Shown piece by piece: positions 1 to 12,766 of a stretch of 64,000 bases of DNA. The position numbers and the translations under genes were made by a program. The DNA comes from Laguncularia racemosa. Taxonomy: Eukaryota; Streptophyta; Magnoliopsida; Myrtales; Combretaceae. Under the pieces are notes generated by a model. The model made no database searches. It was not told the origin of the DNA and saw only the letters and a list, made by a program, of their open reading frames with translations. The stretch is taken from contig JBBMOL010000018.1 in NCBI GenBank assembly GCA_037954665.1, forward strand, positions 6,820,001-6,884,000, in the 5' to 3' direction. How positions within the stretch are numbered: the stretch's first letter is position 1; every line of letters starts with the position of its first letter.

Positions 1-930
1 TGGTTTTAGTTATTACAAGGGGCTCTTGTTTCCTTATAGCATAATCAATGTCCATCCATCCTAAATGAAGAAGAACTTTCTCCTTCCAAACCTTATAGTT
101 ATCCCCTTTAAGTTCAGGAACATCACATTGCATATAAAAAAAATTGACAAGTTGAATTGCTGCAATAATTAAATATACATGCTCATGTTACAAAATGTTT
201 TTAGGCTAATTAAGATATGTCATGTTTTACCAATGTAAAATCATGCTTGTGGGCTAAAGTCCTAATTCAATTAGATTCATCTAAAGTCTTACGATAAAAC
301 TATCAAATTATGTTCCTTTTTCTAACCCCTATGGGTAAATTAGAAAATATAATTGGATATTTTATCCTAATTAATCATATACAATATAATAAAAATTCTT
401 GTGGGATAAGATCTATTATATTGCATATAATTAATCACAACAAATGTTTATTTTCACGTGTGATTCTATTGTCCTTAATATATACAATTTTAATTAATTA
501 AATATGTTGTGGCTATTCTTTAATTAATTGAATTTATATAGATCACATAAACATTAACTAAATCCTTATACTCAATTATTGCAAAAAACCATAAGCAATA
601 ACTTATGAACTTAACTTTAACACACTTATATCATCTAATCAACATTACACGTATAATAATAAACCATAAATCATACATGTAAGCAAATAATAATATAAGT
701 ATATATCACGATAATTAAATTCATAGAGGGCCAATACGAATTAATATACTTCAATAATTAACAAAAACAATTTTAATATATAAAATTATTTACTATATGT
801 TGTCTATATGATTAACAATAAATAATATAGATATATGAAAATTATGAAAATTTAATTTTCATTAAGTGTTAGAAATCCTGGTTCAAAACCCATTATATTT
901 ATACTAAAATTGGGCAAAAGATTCATGCAA
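1..930. other. AT-rich intergenic sequence
   Basis: I see no gene, RNA gene or repeat structure that I can name. Short open frames here have no recognisable protein content. Confidence 0.6.
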
Positions 931-1099
931 AATGGCTCAACCTAATTGGTCCATCTCTCCACCAAGTTGCAGAAGGTTGCAATTGTTAAAGGTTTGAATC
1001 CTGGGAGCAACGCATTCTGCACTTTTTTGCTTTTCAAATGCACACATGGTGCCAGGCGTGTGATGTGCATCTCAATTGTGACATTCCTCTTTTTTTTTT
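931..1099 (+). repeat. SINE-like, tRNA-derived repeat
   Basis: A box-A-like motif (TGGCTCAACCTAATTGGT, 933-950) is followed about 40 bases later by a box-B-like motif (GGTTTGAATCC, 991-1001). The unit ends in a T run at 1089-1099. This is the internal polymerase III promoter layout of a plant tRNA-derived SINE, not of a tRNA gene, because no cloverleaf closes around it. The ends are approximate and no target-site duplication was established. Confidence 0.4.
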
Positions 1100-1756
1100 A
1101 GTCGACTTAAGATCAAGTCGTCTTCTACCTTTAGCTGGGTCGCAGTGACCCAAATATGACTGGTAATTTTTCGACTTATTTCGATCTCAAAATTAACGTT
1201 TTAAAGCTTAGATCACATGGAATTTGATTTTCTATCAATTCCCAATCTTATTAAGACTAGTTTAACATCAAATTCAAACTAAATTGAAATAAAGCAAGGT
1301 AAAGGTATTTTCGAATAATAAAGGCTCCGATACAAAATGATAGAGTGAATAAAAATATTCCTATCATGTTCCACAACACAATGAGCATATAAAAAGAAAA
1401 GTGGAAGTAAAAAATTTAAATCATGTATATACCTCCAACCATTGTAAATAAAGATATGAATTTTCTTTGTTTTGGTTTAGTACTTCTAAGCCCTCTCTTG
1501 CTTAAAAAACAATGGTGAAATTTTCTTTAGTGAGTGAGTGTAATTAGGGATCTATAACCCAAAATCACATCCTAAATATATCATTTATCATCATAGATCT
1601 TAACCAATGTGATATGAGTTTAAATGCGAGATTTTTTTGCGTGAATATGTATGTGAAGATATGTATTAAATCATATCTTAAATGGACTACATCTTAAATA
1701 AATTTCCCAGAAAAATCACTTAATATCCGGATGCGTATCTGGATCCGAGAAATTCT

Positions 1757-2062
1757 AACAATTCTACCTTAGAAAGCCTATGTGAAGGTGTTCCTATGAT
1801 ATGTCAATCGTGTTTCGGCAACCAAAAGGTGAATGCGAGATACTTGACTCATGTATGGAGGGTTGGTCTGGAAATAGATGATGGGATAAGAGAGAGGGGA
1901 GCGATTCAAAGAACCATAGAGAGATTAATGTTGGGAAAGGAAGGAGAAGAGATGAGACAGAGAGCTGTAATGTTAAAGGATCAGATTGAACTTGGTATTA
2001 GCATTGGTGGATCTTCCTACGATTCCAAAGAGGAGTTGGTCAAATTTATCTTGTCATTGTAG
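1757..2062 (+). pseudogene. UDP-glycosyltransferase 3' fragment (UGT76-like)
   Basis: This encodes only the last ~100 residues of a family-1 plant UDP-glycosyltransferase, which normally has about 450-480. The frame opens in the middle of the PSPG sugar-donor box (NSTLESLCEGVPMIC) and runs through CFGNQ, NARYLTHVWRVG, an ERLM/KEGEEMRQRA helix, GGSS and a terminal LVKFILSL before TAA at 2060. The PSPG box normally ends in D-Q; here it is N-Q, so a sugar-contacting residue is changed. The preceding 1.7 kb contains no N-terminal acceptor domain and no good 3' splice site sits at the edge. I read it as a truncated pseudogene; a distant first exon outside the window is the alternative. The subfamily assignment is from motif resemblance only. 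Confidence 0.75.
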
Positions 2063-5000
2063 CTGTTACAATAAGATTTGAATTCTCTCAATTTCTTTGA
2101 AGTATATCCATTTTTTCATCAATTCATCTTGTATGTCGAACTTTTGGCTAGTTACTTTGTGGCTTATCATATTTTGGAATTAGTTGACTTTCATACCATT
2201 TCTTTTAAATAATAAAAATAAAAATTTTGAAACATACACGGTTGAAACATTAATTGATATTTTATAGAAAACTTCTCTCGCATGGTAATTATCAAATGTC
2301 TTGTTTTGATATGGTTGAGTGTTGTTTGATTCCTTTGGATTTGATTTCATTATTAATCCTGTTTAATGTTCGTAGAACTCAACTTATATTAGACTTTGGT
2401 GCTACTGAACATGTTCAGTTAACTCGAGATATGAGAAGTTTTTGGGTCGATTGAGGTTGGGGTATGAAAGATGGACTTGGTCGGTCGACATTAAAGGTCA
2501 GTAGTCCTAATTGATCACTAGACTTGGTAATCAACAGCCAGTCAGCAGGCAAAAGGACTTAGCTGACGATAATGGTAGCATTCGACTGAGGAGGTGTGGA
2601 CAGTCGACCAGAGCTATGCGGTTAACTTCTCACAGTTGTCGGTTTCGTTTCAGAGTTTCCAATATTTTTTTACTTTCTTCACCGCTCCAAATTATGCTTA
2701 TAAAAAGAGCATTCCCGGTTTTACTTTATAAAATCTCACATTAGCATAATTTGGGAAATACTCAGGAGAATTTATGAGTCGTTAGTCGTTAGAAAATCAA
2801 CATGAATCTCATGTATTTTCTTCTTCTTCTTCTTCCTCTTAGGCCTCCCCCCTCCCGCAGTTTCTTGGAATTTTCCATGTAAATAGTTGTGTGTATTTTT
2901 TCTTACCTTATCTCCTTTTATTTCCTATTTGTGTTAATTTGATCCGTTAAAGCTTCTAGCACAACATATATTATTTTTCAGTTTAATTCTTTATAATGTG
3001 CTTATGTTAGAGAGAATGGGCTGACTTGGATTCTTCAAATATATGTTCTTTTTCCCTTTTGTGATAAACCTGTCTAGCTTACTAATCAGCGGTTATTTTA
3101 TTTTGTTATTACTTTTCATTCTGTATTTTTTGAACATATATAAATGGGAGAAAATACAAAAACTCATCCTCCGATTTGATAAAAGCTTTTCTAGCATAGG
3201 ATGTATTCTTTGGTCATAGGCTAGATTTGCTGCTTCATGGAAACAGTTCATTTGAAAAAATGTCAAAGTTTCAATTATGAAAGAAAAACTCGAATCTCAA
3301 ATCTGAAAGAAAAAATATTAAGGATATTGAGAACTTCATTGACTAAACATAAAGCTCTGTACAGAAAAATTGATGATGAAACGTAGGGATCATAGCTACT
3401 GAAGAAAAGCAAAAGTGTGTCACGGTAATAGGAGAAAGAACGTAACTAGGATCCGGCATGGATCACATTGGTTCAATTTTTCTTTTAAAATAAACAAAAT
3501 TATAGAAATATAGTTTAATTTTTCATAGCTTCAAATAGAACTATATAGTTTGGTTTCAATTTTTTTTTCCAAATTAAGAAATTTTGATTTGGTTTAGTTT
3601 GGTTTACTAATTGAACCATATTTTATTTTATAAAAAAATATATTTGCTTAATATATAATCTCATATAAGCAATATTAAATTTATTTAATAATAATATATA
3701 TCGATATCATATAAGAGATTGACAAAATCAATATTCAAACAATTAAAAAAATTTAAATAAGTAATACAACTCATTTATTTTTCAAGTTAGTATTTAATAT
3801 AAATTTTGAGTCAATCTATATACATATTTTCTAAATAATGCTTATAAAATTTAACTATATATATATATATATTTCAATAAATGTAAATTAAAATTTTTTG
3901 AATGTTATATTATAATAAAAGAGTTTTCTTAGTTATAATTAAAATATTATTATATATTTTTAAAAAAGGTTTGGTTTGAATTATTCCTTCAAACCAATCA
4001 TAAATTTTTCATTTGGTTTGGATTTAAAAATTTCCAAACCAAAACACACACAAAAAAAAAAAAACACCCCTTGGTTTGGTTCGGTTCACAGATTAACTTG
4101 GTTTGATCGGTTTTTTTTTTTTTTTTTTTTGCCCACCCTTAAATGTGAGAATACTATTTCGTGCTACTGTGGAGAAACATAAATAGTTTGTTATATATTG
4201 ACACCATAACACGAGTATACAAGGCTCAAACAAGCTAAAATGTATATAATAAACAAAATACATTCTTCAAATTGTCGTAGTGGTATCCTTTGTTTTTTGA
4301 CAATTTACATCTCCATAATTATGAAACCACTAGAGTACTAAACCACACAAATTACATGAAACGTTCTACTGATGAATTGCCTCTAATATGCTAGCATTGT
4401 TTTCGAACCCATGTCTATAGTTACAATCTATACGCAACCCTTTACCTACAACAACTAAAAAAAGAGTAATTCCAAAGGGGTGAATTGAAGCTTAGCATGT
4501 AATTTGAGTATACACATAAAAATGTCATGTAATCAAGTTCATATAAATACAAGTTTGAGTTCAACTTGACAAATTACTCGAGTAACTTGAGCTCAATTGA
4601 CTATCATTTTATTGAACTTGAGTAAATATCGAGTTGAACTTGAGTAACTCATGAATAGTTTGACTTAATTACACTCCTAAGCCAAATATAAGTAGTACTT
4701 ACTTTAAAGTTAGAATACCCTTAGGTTCATTATATTAGCTAACTTACACGTACAAACAACAAATAAAGTAATTGTGTTCATGTGTCATGCTTGACCATGC
4801 GATACAACATATATCATTATTAGTTAAAACTCCCGTTTTTAAGTGAAAAGTTTGATTTTTCATTTTCTTTTTTTAAAAAATTCATCTCTTTTTACCCTAA
4901 TCTAATTTTAAATCCATTTTAAGCCTTTTCCTTGTTCCGATTCTTGTTTCCTATCATTTTTTTCTTTAAATTTGTTGTTTTTATCATCTCTTAGTCAACT

Positions 5001-6398
5001 AATAACCTAGATTCATTATATTTTGATTAATTCCTGCTTGGTCTTTTGTTTTAAGGTTTTGATTGTAATAACTATTTATCGATTTCTAAATTTTCTTGTC
5101 ATGTTAATTATTAAACATTTCTTGTATGTATGTTTTATTCTCTAATATTATTAACTCATGCTATGATTTCTAGTTAACAACTAAAAAATCTTAGTTTGAC
5201 GAATCATATGGTGCACCTCCTAACTTTTCTCTTTCCTATCGTAGTAAGGAATCTTTCTTATTGAAGTGAATTATAATTTCTAAGAGAGTACCAGCTATAA
5301 TTGTATTTGTAGATATTGGATCGGATTTTAGAAAAAAACTTATCTTAGGAAAGAATTTTTTTTTTATTTTCTATTATATTCTCTTTTTATCTTATATTTT
5401 GTTGAGTCTTATTACATACAGATTTGATGTAAGTAGATTTCTATATCTTAGTTATTTTGTATATAATTATGCTATTTTATTTAAATTCGTGATTACAGAA
5501 TATATCACATTATATATATATATATATAAGTTATAAATCGTTTGATTTATATAGACGCATATTTATGTTTTGTCAGTAATAATATCATTTCGATATGGGG
5601 TTGTAGATTCGAAGGTATAATATGATGAATTGATGACCTCGATTTTCCACTTGTGATGGCGTGCTTAAATTGGATTCTTTGAAGCCACACTGCATACATT
5701 TAATTTAGCAATTCGCTAACGTCATGTGTGGGGCATATTTTGCCATAGAGCAAAGAATGAATTCACATTAGAGCTTTTGCTTAGGAATGAAATTTACGGC
5801 ACGTTTGAAATAAATAAAGAATAAAAAAGTTATATTTTAAAAATAAGTTAAAAATTTATATTTAAATATTTGTTTTATACAATTTTTGTATTATAGAAAA
5901 TATATATTTTAATATTTATTTCACTTTATTAATTATAATATTAAAATAGAAATATAGATAAAATTATTAATTTGTTTTTATTTATTTATTGATTATAGTA
6001 TTAATAAAAATATAATAAATATAATATTTTAAAATTTTATTTTTACTATAAAAAAATCCACTTTTATGAAGTATATCTATTTCTAATTGAGTGAGCATAG
6101 AAAAGTCTTAAAATTTTAATTTTTTTCTTATTTTTTAAATAAATAAAATAATAAACAATTAAAAAATGATTATTTTATTTTCTCTCTGTTACCTCTAACT
6201 AAATGGACCATTAATTCCTAAACTACTGAAGCCACGTTCTTCTTGATTTTTTTTTCTTATAGTTAATTAATGTATTATGTAGTGCTATAGGCAATCCAAT
6301 GCTTTTAACTCTACATTTATATTTGAATAAATGTCTACACTACTTTAAGAAAATGTTTGTACAATCTCTAAATAATATTTAGGTTATAAAAAAAAATA
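2063..6398. other. Intergenic, repeat-rich, no gene recognised
   Basis: Mostly AT-rich noncoding sequence. Near 2383-2412 a frame reads ILDFGATEH, faintly like the protease start of a Copia element (DSGAT-H), but nothing around it supports a Copia gene. A TA microsatellite lies near 5510-5530. I see no intact coding region. Confidence 0.5.
3470..4130. repeat. Degenerate TTTGGTT-rich repeat
   Basis: Many variants of TTTGGTTTGG/GGTTCGG occur, densest at 3540-3620 and 3965-4110, ending in a long T run at about 4109-4131. Such sequence is common at degenerate transposon ends in plants. No boundaries or coding potential were found. Confidence 0.4.
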
Positions 6399-6407
6399 TA
6401 TTAATTT

Positions 6408-8988
6408 GGGTAAATTTCACATACTATCCTTCAAAATCTTTATAATTGCATGAACAACCGCAATTTTTGAAATTGAACACTTAAACTCGTTGAAATAAGC
6501 CTAGGTCCACAATTTTTAATTATGTGGTAGTTAAGGCATATATTTCATTGTCATGGCTTGCCACATCATACAAATTGCTAACGTGGTAAAAATGTTTCAA
6601 TTTCAACCCATTTATTCGAGTACCAGGTGTCCCAATGTAAAACAGGTTGCATTGCATTACTACAAGCGCCCAACAATAGGATTGGCAAAAAAATTTTGAC
6701 CAAATCATGAATCAAACAAAATTAAACTGAATCGAATTGTAAATTAAATCTGAGCTGTCATTTTAGGTTAAAAAAATTACAAATTAAATCAATTTGTTTC
6801 AAACTGAATTGAACCGTGAGATATAAAGAAAAAAAAATTAATGATGAAAATTTTGAAATATCTGACTAAAACGATGATTTCGTGTTACTTATTTAATTTC
6901 TCATTTTATTTGGTTTTCATTAAATAATTTACTATTTTTTTATTTATTAACTAATATAGAAATCATAATTATTTTGAGAGAGCAATATAAATAATAAGTA
7001 ATATCGAAAAAATGATAATAAATTAATTTTTTTATATCAAATATAATTTTTTATAACTTATTAATTTGTATATACGAACAAAAATTACTAACATTTATAA
7101 AAATGGTTTAATCGTGAATCGAATCAGACTGAATTATTTTTCTTAAATTTGTAGAAATTATGAATCAAACTATATGATTAAGTTTAATTAAAAAAAAAAT
7201 GACACCAAATCGAGCCCATTTCTACCTAACAATATCATTCTCTCCTCTCTCCGATTCATCGTGCCAATTCTCCCTTGCTACTGTCCGTCCAACGCTAGAA
7301 ATGATAACGAGAACATTATCAAAGTGGTGCATGGCCATGACGAAGAAGACATCGCTCCAATTGTTCTTCTTCCTCATTAGAATCTAAGCTCGAGCCTGAG
7401 ACCTTTGAAGAAGAACCAAGTCATGCTGATTCATAGTTCAAAAATGCCTCCCCTTCCCCACCGAGTAAAATACAAACGCCATATGATAAATGACAACTAG
7501 ATCTGGCACGAAGAAGACCCACTCAAATGCTGATGAAATCAAGAAAAGGAAAATAATAAGGTGCACAAGCAAATAGCAAAGAAAGGAAAAAAAAAAAAGA
7601 TTTTTGATAAAATGATAAGAAAGCTGCAATCTTTCGTCCAAAAATGGATTCTTGAAGATTAAAAAGACTAAAAGGGCATTAGAAGGCATGAAAAACACAA
7701 GAAAAAACCTGCCTTTGACCTAACTTTGTTTTGAAACGAAAAGATAAACCAAGAAAGTTCTAGTAGCGTGAAATTTAGGACTAAAAGTTCCAATTTCAAT
7801 TTCAGGAAGTAAGAGTGAGGATAGCTTAGTGAATGAGGTTGATATTGGTTCATCGGGTAAATTTTTAATCCTTATTTAGAATTTTGGATATTCTAAGTAA
7901 TATGTCAAGGTTGTTCACGATGTAACTTTTTTATCAATGCTTAGCTTCCAACTGCATTATTATGATTAATTTGTTAACTTTTGAGATTTAGCCATTACTT
8001 TTATTGTGTTGGGTTTTTGGAAAGTGATTGATTTACTTACAGAAAGGGAAAAAAATTAGGCTATAGGATCACTTCAATGTCTAAATTAGTACAAATAGAA
8101 GATAAATGGAATTTATAAATATCAAGAATATAAGGGTTAAAAAGTTTGTTACCCGATAATCTTCAATTTCCATTTGTAAGAGTTGTAGATGATTTCAACA
8201 TGTGAAGTGCATTAATTCCCTATATCTTCTCCTAATATTGTAAGAGTGTATCTTTAACTAGCTATATTCTTTATTTGTATCGTTCTCTCATACTTATCTA
8301 TCATGAGGATAAATATAGAGATTTGAGTTGGAGGAGGTTGGGAACTTTAAACTTAGAACCGGACAATTTTGTACTAAAATGGAATGGGTTAGGTTGGTAC
8401 AGACGAGTGGAGCTCAGATAGGAGTCTGAATGGGCCTTAACAGTCCAAGCCCACAATGCTGTATCAACAACTTTTCTATTGAAGCATCAATTTTCTTATT
8501 TTGGTTAAATTACCATAGTTAGAACACAAATTTTGGAATATGGAGTTGCGAAAGAATATAATTGACTATTGATGAGGCAAAGTACTATTGTTGTACTATA
8601 GCAAAAGATTTGATTTCATGTCAATCTACTAATGTTGCTATTAGTGTAGAGTATTCTTATACTACCATGAAACTTACATGATCTTTGATTCAGTAGAAAA
8701 GTAGAAATTAATATCATCCTTTAATATTGCTTCTACTTGCATAATGGATTATGATATGTTTTCCATTGGGTTATTTAATTGTATTTTTGCCATGTAAACA
8801 TTTTGTATGATGTGGTAAATATTTTATTCTAAAATATTCCACATCAACAAAGTATACATATAAACTACCATGAAATTAAGAAAAATGTGGACCCCTACTT
8901 ATTTCAAGGGTGTAAGTGCTTAATTTAAAAAATTATGGATATTTGTGTAATTATGGAAGTTTTTAAGGATGGTATGTGCAATTTACCC
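6408..8988. mobile_element. Non-autonomous Mutator-like element (MULE) with long TIRs
   Basis: The two ends are inverted copies of each other for about 200 bases. The left end begins GGGTAAATTTCACATACTATCC and the right end, read backwards, GGGTAAATTGCACATACCATCC; further in, both share a CCACATCATACAAA block. The 9-mer TATTAATTT flanks both sides exactly (6399-6407 and 8989-8997), the target-duplication size typical of Mutator-like elements. No transposase frame is present. The interior at about 7200-7850 is richer in GC than its surroundings and could be captured host sequence, but I do not recognise a gene in it. The TIRs are diverged, so the insertion is old. Confidence 0.7.
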
Positions 8989-9169
8989 TATTAATTTTAA
9001 TACTTATGCTTGATCCATTTATATTTGTGATAATGGAGATTTATTTTCTATTTAAAAATTCCTATTAATGTCATGGATTTGCTATTTTTCTAGCCTAATA
9101 TTGGTAAGATGGTGATATGTAAATTTTATTGTTTTATTTAATTTTTATGACATGTCATAATAGGAATTA

Positions 9170-9402
9170 GGGTAAATTGCAAATAAACCCCCATATATTT
9201 ACTCTATATGACTTAGCCTTCCTATCTCTAAGATTATGCATTTAGATCCCCAAATGTTTTTAAAAATGCACATTTAAACTCTCATATGCCTATTTTGAGG
9301 ATCTAAATGTACATTTCTTAAAGATTTGAGAGTGTCAATGTATGATGTCAAAGATAAGAGGACTAAGTGTATATAAGCAAACATAATGGGTGTACCTATA
9401 AT
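9170..9402. mobile_element. Fold-back MITE, copy 1
   Basis: A ~230-bp unit whose left half (GGGTAAATTGCAAATAAACC...) folds onto its right half over nearly its whole length. It resembles the unit at 12523-12766. The outermost bases also resemble the ends of the 6408-8988 element, suggesting a related family. Right edge approximate; no clear target duplication. Confidence 0.6.
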
Positions 9403-9641
9403 TTAATACTTTTTAAATATTAGGAAGGAAGAGTAATAGCTAAAATAAAAGGTTTTAGTAAAAAAAATAACAACAATAAAAAAGAATTAGAATTCATTTC
9501 TTATGAGATAATTAATATTTGAATAATTAAAGTCATAAAATTTATACTATATGATTCATTTCTTTCAATTAGGCTCAAAATATCACAACTTTTATGTAAG
9601 TATGATATGAATAATTCTTTCTCCATATAATTAAAGAAATA

Positions 9642-12311
9642 TGTAAGGACCATTAATATAGAAGTTGTGACTTAGAAGCCAACTCAGAACTTAGGTTATA
9701 ACTTGGCCTTGGCCAAGTAACAAATGATACACCTCAAATAATAGTTTTCCATTAAAAAAATCACTAAAAGTCAAGCCATGAGAAATGGTTACTTACATCA
9801 TTAGGATAATCAAACTCCAACTTAAAGAATTAAACACCACTCAACCATTTAATATAGTTGGAAAGCCTAAACTCTTTGAAACTTCGGTAGAAATTAGATA
9901 ACCTACCCTAATTGAGAAAAAATAGTCAAAATGGATCAAAAAGTCCTAAAAGCCAAAATTTACCCTAAAGGTAAAAGGTTATAGTAGAATTGAAAATTTA
10001 TAGTAAAAGTAAAAATCTATGATAAAAAGTAAAATGGTAATTAGTAAATTATAAAAATAGATAAGTAAATTGTAAAAAGGTAAGGTTAAGATATCGGTAA
10101 GAACCCATGCCCCATCCTTACAAGACATAAAAAGGACCTTGTCTACACCTAATAGCCACAAATTAAATCTAAAAGTTAAAGAAAATAATAAAATAATATC
10201 GTATAATAAATAAATTTTACAAAACACCCTATGAAAGCACCCTAAAATCACTAAAACTTTATTACTAATTAAGTAGGAATCACCTTGCATGTAAATGGTT
10301 AGTAAAAATATATAAAAAAAAATCATCAAAAATAGGAAACGAAGTCTAAACAACCTAAATAATTCACCCAAAATCAACCAAGTGTCTAAAAATTATGAAA
10401 AATTAATAAGACACTTGTTAAATCGTATGGAATGTGTGTACAGATTTCTAGAATTTGTCACCTTCAAAATACATTAAAAATTTCATTAATCAAGTGGTGA
10501 AAAATCCTATATATACTATCGGGACCTTCATTCCTCATTCCATTACAATTTGTTGGCCTCCAAACATAACAAGGGGCTGATACAAGGAGCTTTCTCCTTC
10601 CCTTGGTGGTGGTTGACATCCTCTTGGAGGTGGTGGTTCAAAGTTTTGGGTGGTTTTTGATTTTATTTTTATAATTTGGTATTCTAGTCTTTTTTCTTCA
10701 CACCCTTGCAATTGTCAGTCCCTTATACTTTCACTTAATTATGATAATTTTTCTACATTTAATCTTTCATGTTTAGTATTTCTCATATTTTTTTTATAGT
10801 TTTAGTATTATATTCAATAATTTGCTAATTTGATGTAAAATTCCATATAACTAAGTTTTGGCCTAATTTTGAATTCTATACTTTTACATATGATATTTTG
10901 TATTACTTAAAGTATTTTGGAACTTTTTTTTCCCACTTGATAAGATATTTTCTAAATATCTAGTATTTTATGCCTATTTTCACCATAAAATAGCTAAAAC
11001 AACATTATTTTAATATTTTTTTGAAAAATTCCAATTTTTGTTTCCCTTTAATATAAGTTATTTATGCTATGTTATAATGATATAATGAATTAAAAAGAGC
11101 AATTTTAATAATTTCCTAACTATGGCTTTCATAACAAGTCTTTATCGATAACTTTAGATAGAAATACCTATGTAAAAATTAATCCCAATAATGAATATTT
11201 TATTATCAAATATGATTCACTTTTCATCATAAGAATTACATGCCTAAATATCTAGCTTTTCAAACTTTAAAGTTATTTTTCAAATAAAAAAGCCATAGTT
11301 CTATCCACTCTTTCCTAAAGAAAATAGTTTACTATGCAGCAAGTATACCACATAAAACAAAATGAATAACACTTTTCCCAAATTATCTCATTTCTCTTAT
11401 TTAATTATCTATAGGAACTTTTCAAATCACTAGTGGAAAGAAAGTGTATCTAGCTTAAGACTTTAAACAAGTATGTGGCCTATCTCATGACAATCTTTAT
11501 TTCTTTAACAAGAAATTGTAAGTCGTCGTACTTGCTTATGCTTGTAGTATAGATACTATGTGTGCATGCAGCGAATGCGATTACAATGATTGTGGTAGAT
11601 GAGCTTACCTACTTTGGTGTGTCAAAATGTTGCTTATAAATATCAATTGTATTTAGCCTAACAATCGGACATGCAATGCCTCCTCATGCATTATTTTTGC
11701 TCACTAAACACCACCCATTGAATGGGGATTATGATTGATCTTCTTCTTTAAACCTCTATGGAATTAAGTAACAAGAGAGGAGGTTGTCACATAGGACAAG
11801 AGCTATCATATGGATAGTCCTAATAGGTTTTGAAAGGACTCATATGAGGGTCTATTGCATAATCTCGAGTTTGGTAAGGCAAAGGCTAGTGTGGAGTTAA
11901 TTTCTCTAGTCTCATGACTTATTGGTCAACATTGTGTGGATGGTACTTAGTTGCTACATACACTCTAAAGGACTTTCTTGACTTGGTTGACACATATAAT
12001 ACTTATACCTTGTTATTATTGAGCCATAGTTTTTACTCGCACCTTTATAGACTTTTGTGTCACAGGTCAAACCAACTTAACAACAATGATGCCACCAACT
12101 AACACAATAAGTAAATTGGATTGAGTGAGGCCGAATACAAATAAGTTGACCTATTGTTAATAAACTTTGTTCATTATTCCTCAAGTAATTGTTGCTTTAT
12201 AAACATAAGCTTTACATTTACTAACTAATCATGCAGGTTGTCACTCCAATAACTATTATAATTAATTAGTAGATGTGGCAAGATTGTCTAGTAGGTTTTT
12301 AGGGCATGACA
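9642..12311 (+). mobile_element. Solo LTR, long-LTR family, copy A (2.67 kb)
   Basis: The unit begins TGTAAGGACC and ends GGGCATGACA, so it has the TG...CA ends of an LTR. It is flanked on both sides by the 5-mer AAATA (9637-9641 and 12312-12316), as expected for an LTR-retrotransposon insertion. No retroelement genes are inside. The whole unit is colinear with the inverse complement of 58411-61675. A solo LTR left by unequal recombination explains this best; a coding-free LARD/TRIM-type element is the alternative. The parent family is not identified. Confidence 0.7.
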
Positions 12312-12522
12312 AAATATCTCTCCTAGTCTTTATAAAAGATATAGTTGGTAAGAATATTAGAATAAAAAAAAAATGAAACTAGCTAAATAATATAATTCAA
12401 TCATCTACAAACAAAAGAAAATATACAAAATTTTATTTTATTGTCAATTATGTACGAATATTTATTTATTTATCTAAACTTTTGATTTTAACTGTTGTTC
12501 TTCCTTCCTAATATTAAGAAAA

Positions 12523-12766
12523 GGGTTAAATTGCAAATATACCTTTTATATTTGCTTATGTGTACTTAACACTCCTTATCTTTGATATTGTGTGTTTATA
12601 CCTCCAAATATTTATAAAGGTACATTTAGACCCCCAAAATAAGTATTTGAGGATTAAAAGTACGTTTTTTTTTTTAAATATTTGGGAGTTTAAACAAATG
12701 ATCTTAAAGATAAAGAAGTTAAGTGCATATGAACTAAACAAAAAGATGTGTATTTACAATTTGCCC
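12523..12766. mobile_element. Fold-back MITE, copy 2
   Basis: Starts GGGTTAAATTGCAAATATACC and ends in the inverse (ATTTACAATTTGCCC). The two ~115-bp arms pair almost end to end around a short centre near 12645-12665. It is the same family as 9170-9402. The open frames in it, one on each strand, are by-products of the palindrome and not genes. Confidence 0.7.

Noticed and set aside
2254..2454. Possible Copia protease fragment (ILDFGATEH)
   Set aside because: Only a few residues fit and no gag, integrase or LTR is adjacent.
4380..4470. tRNA-like box B (inverse of TTTTCGAACCC)
   Set aside because: No matching box A at the right spacing and no cloverleaf.
7438..7853. Hydrophobic minus-strand frames that look like membrane proteins
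   Set aside because: They arise from A-rich plus-strand sequence inside the MULE; there is no family resemblance or gene context.
9979..10377. 132-residue hydrophobic minus-strand frame
   Set aside because: It lies inside the solo LTR and reflects AT-rich composition; copy B does not keep it open.
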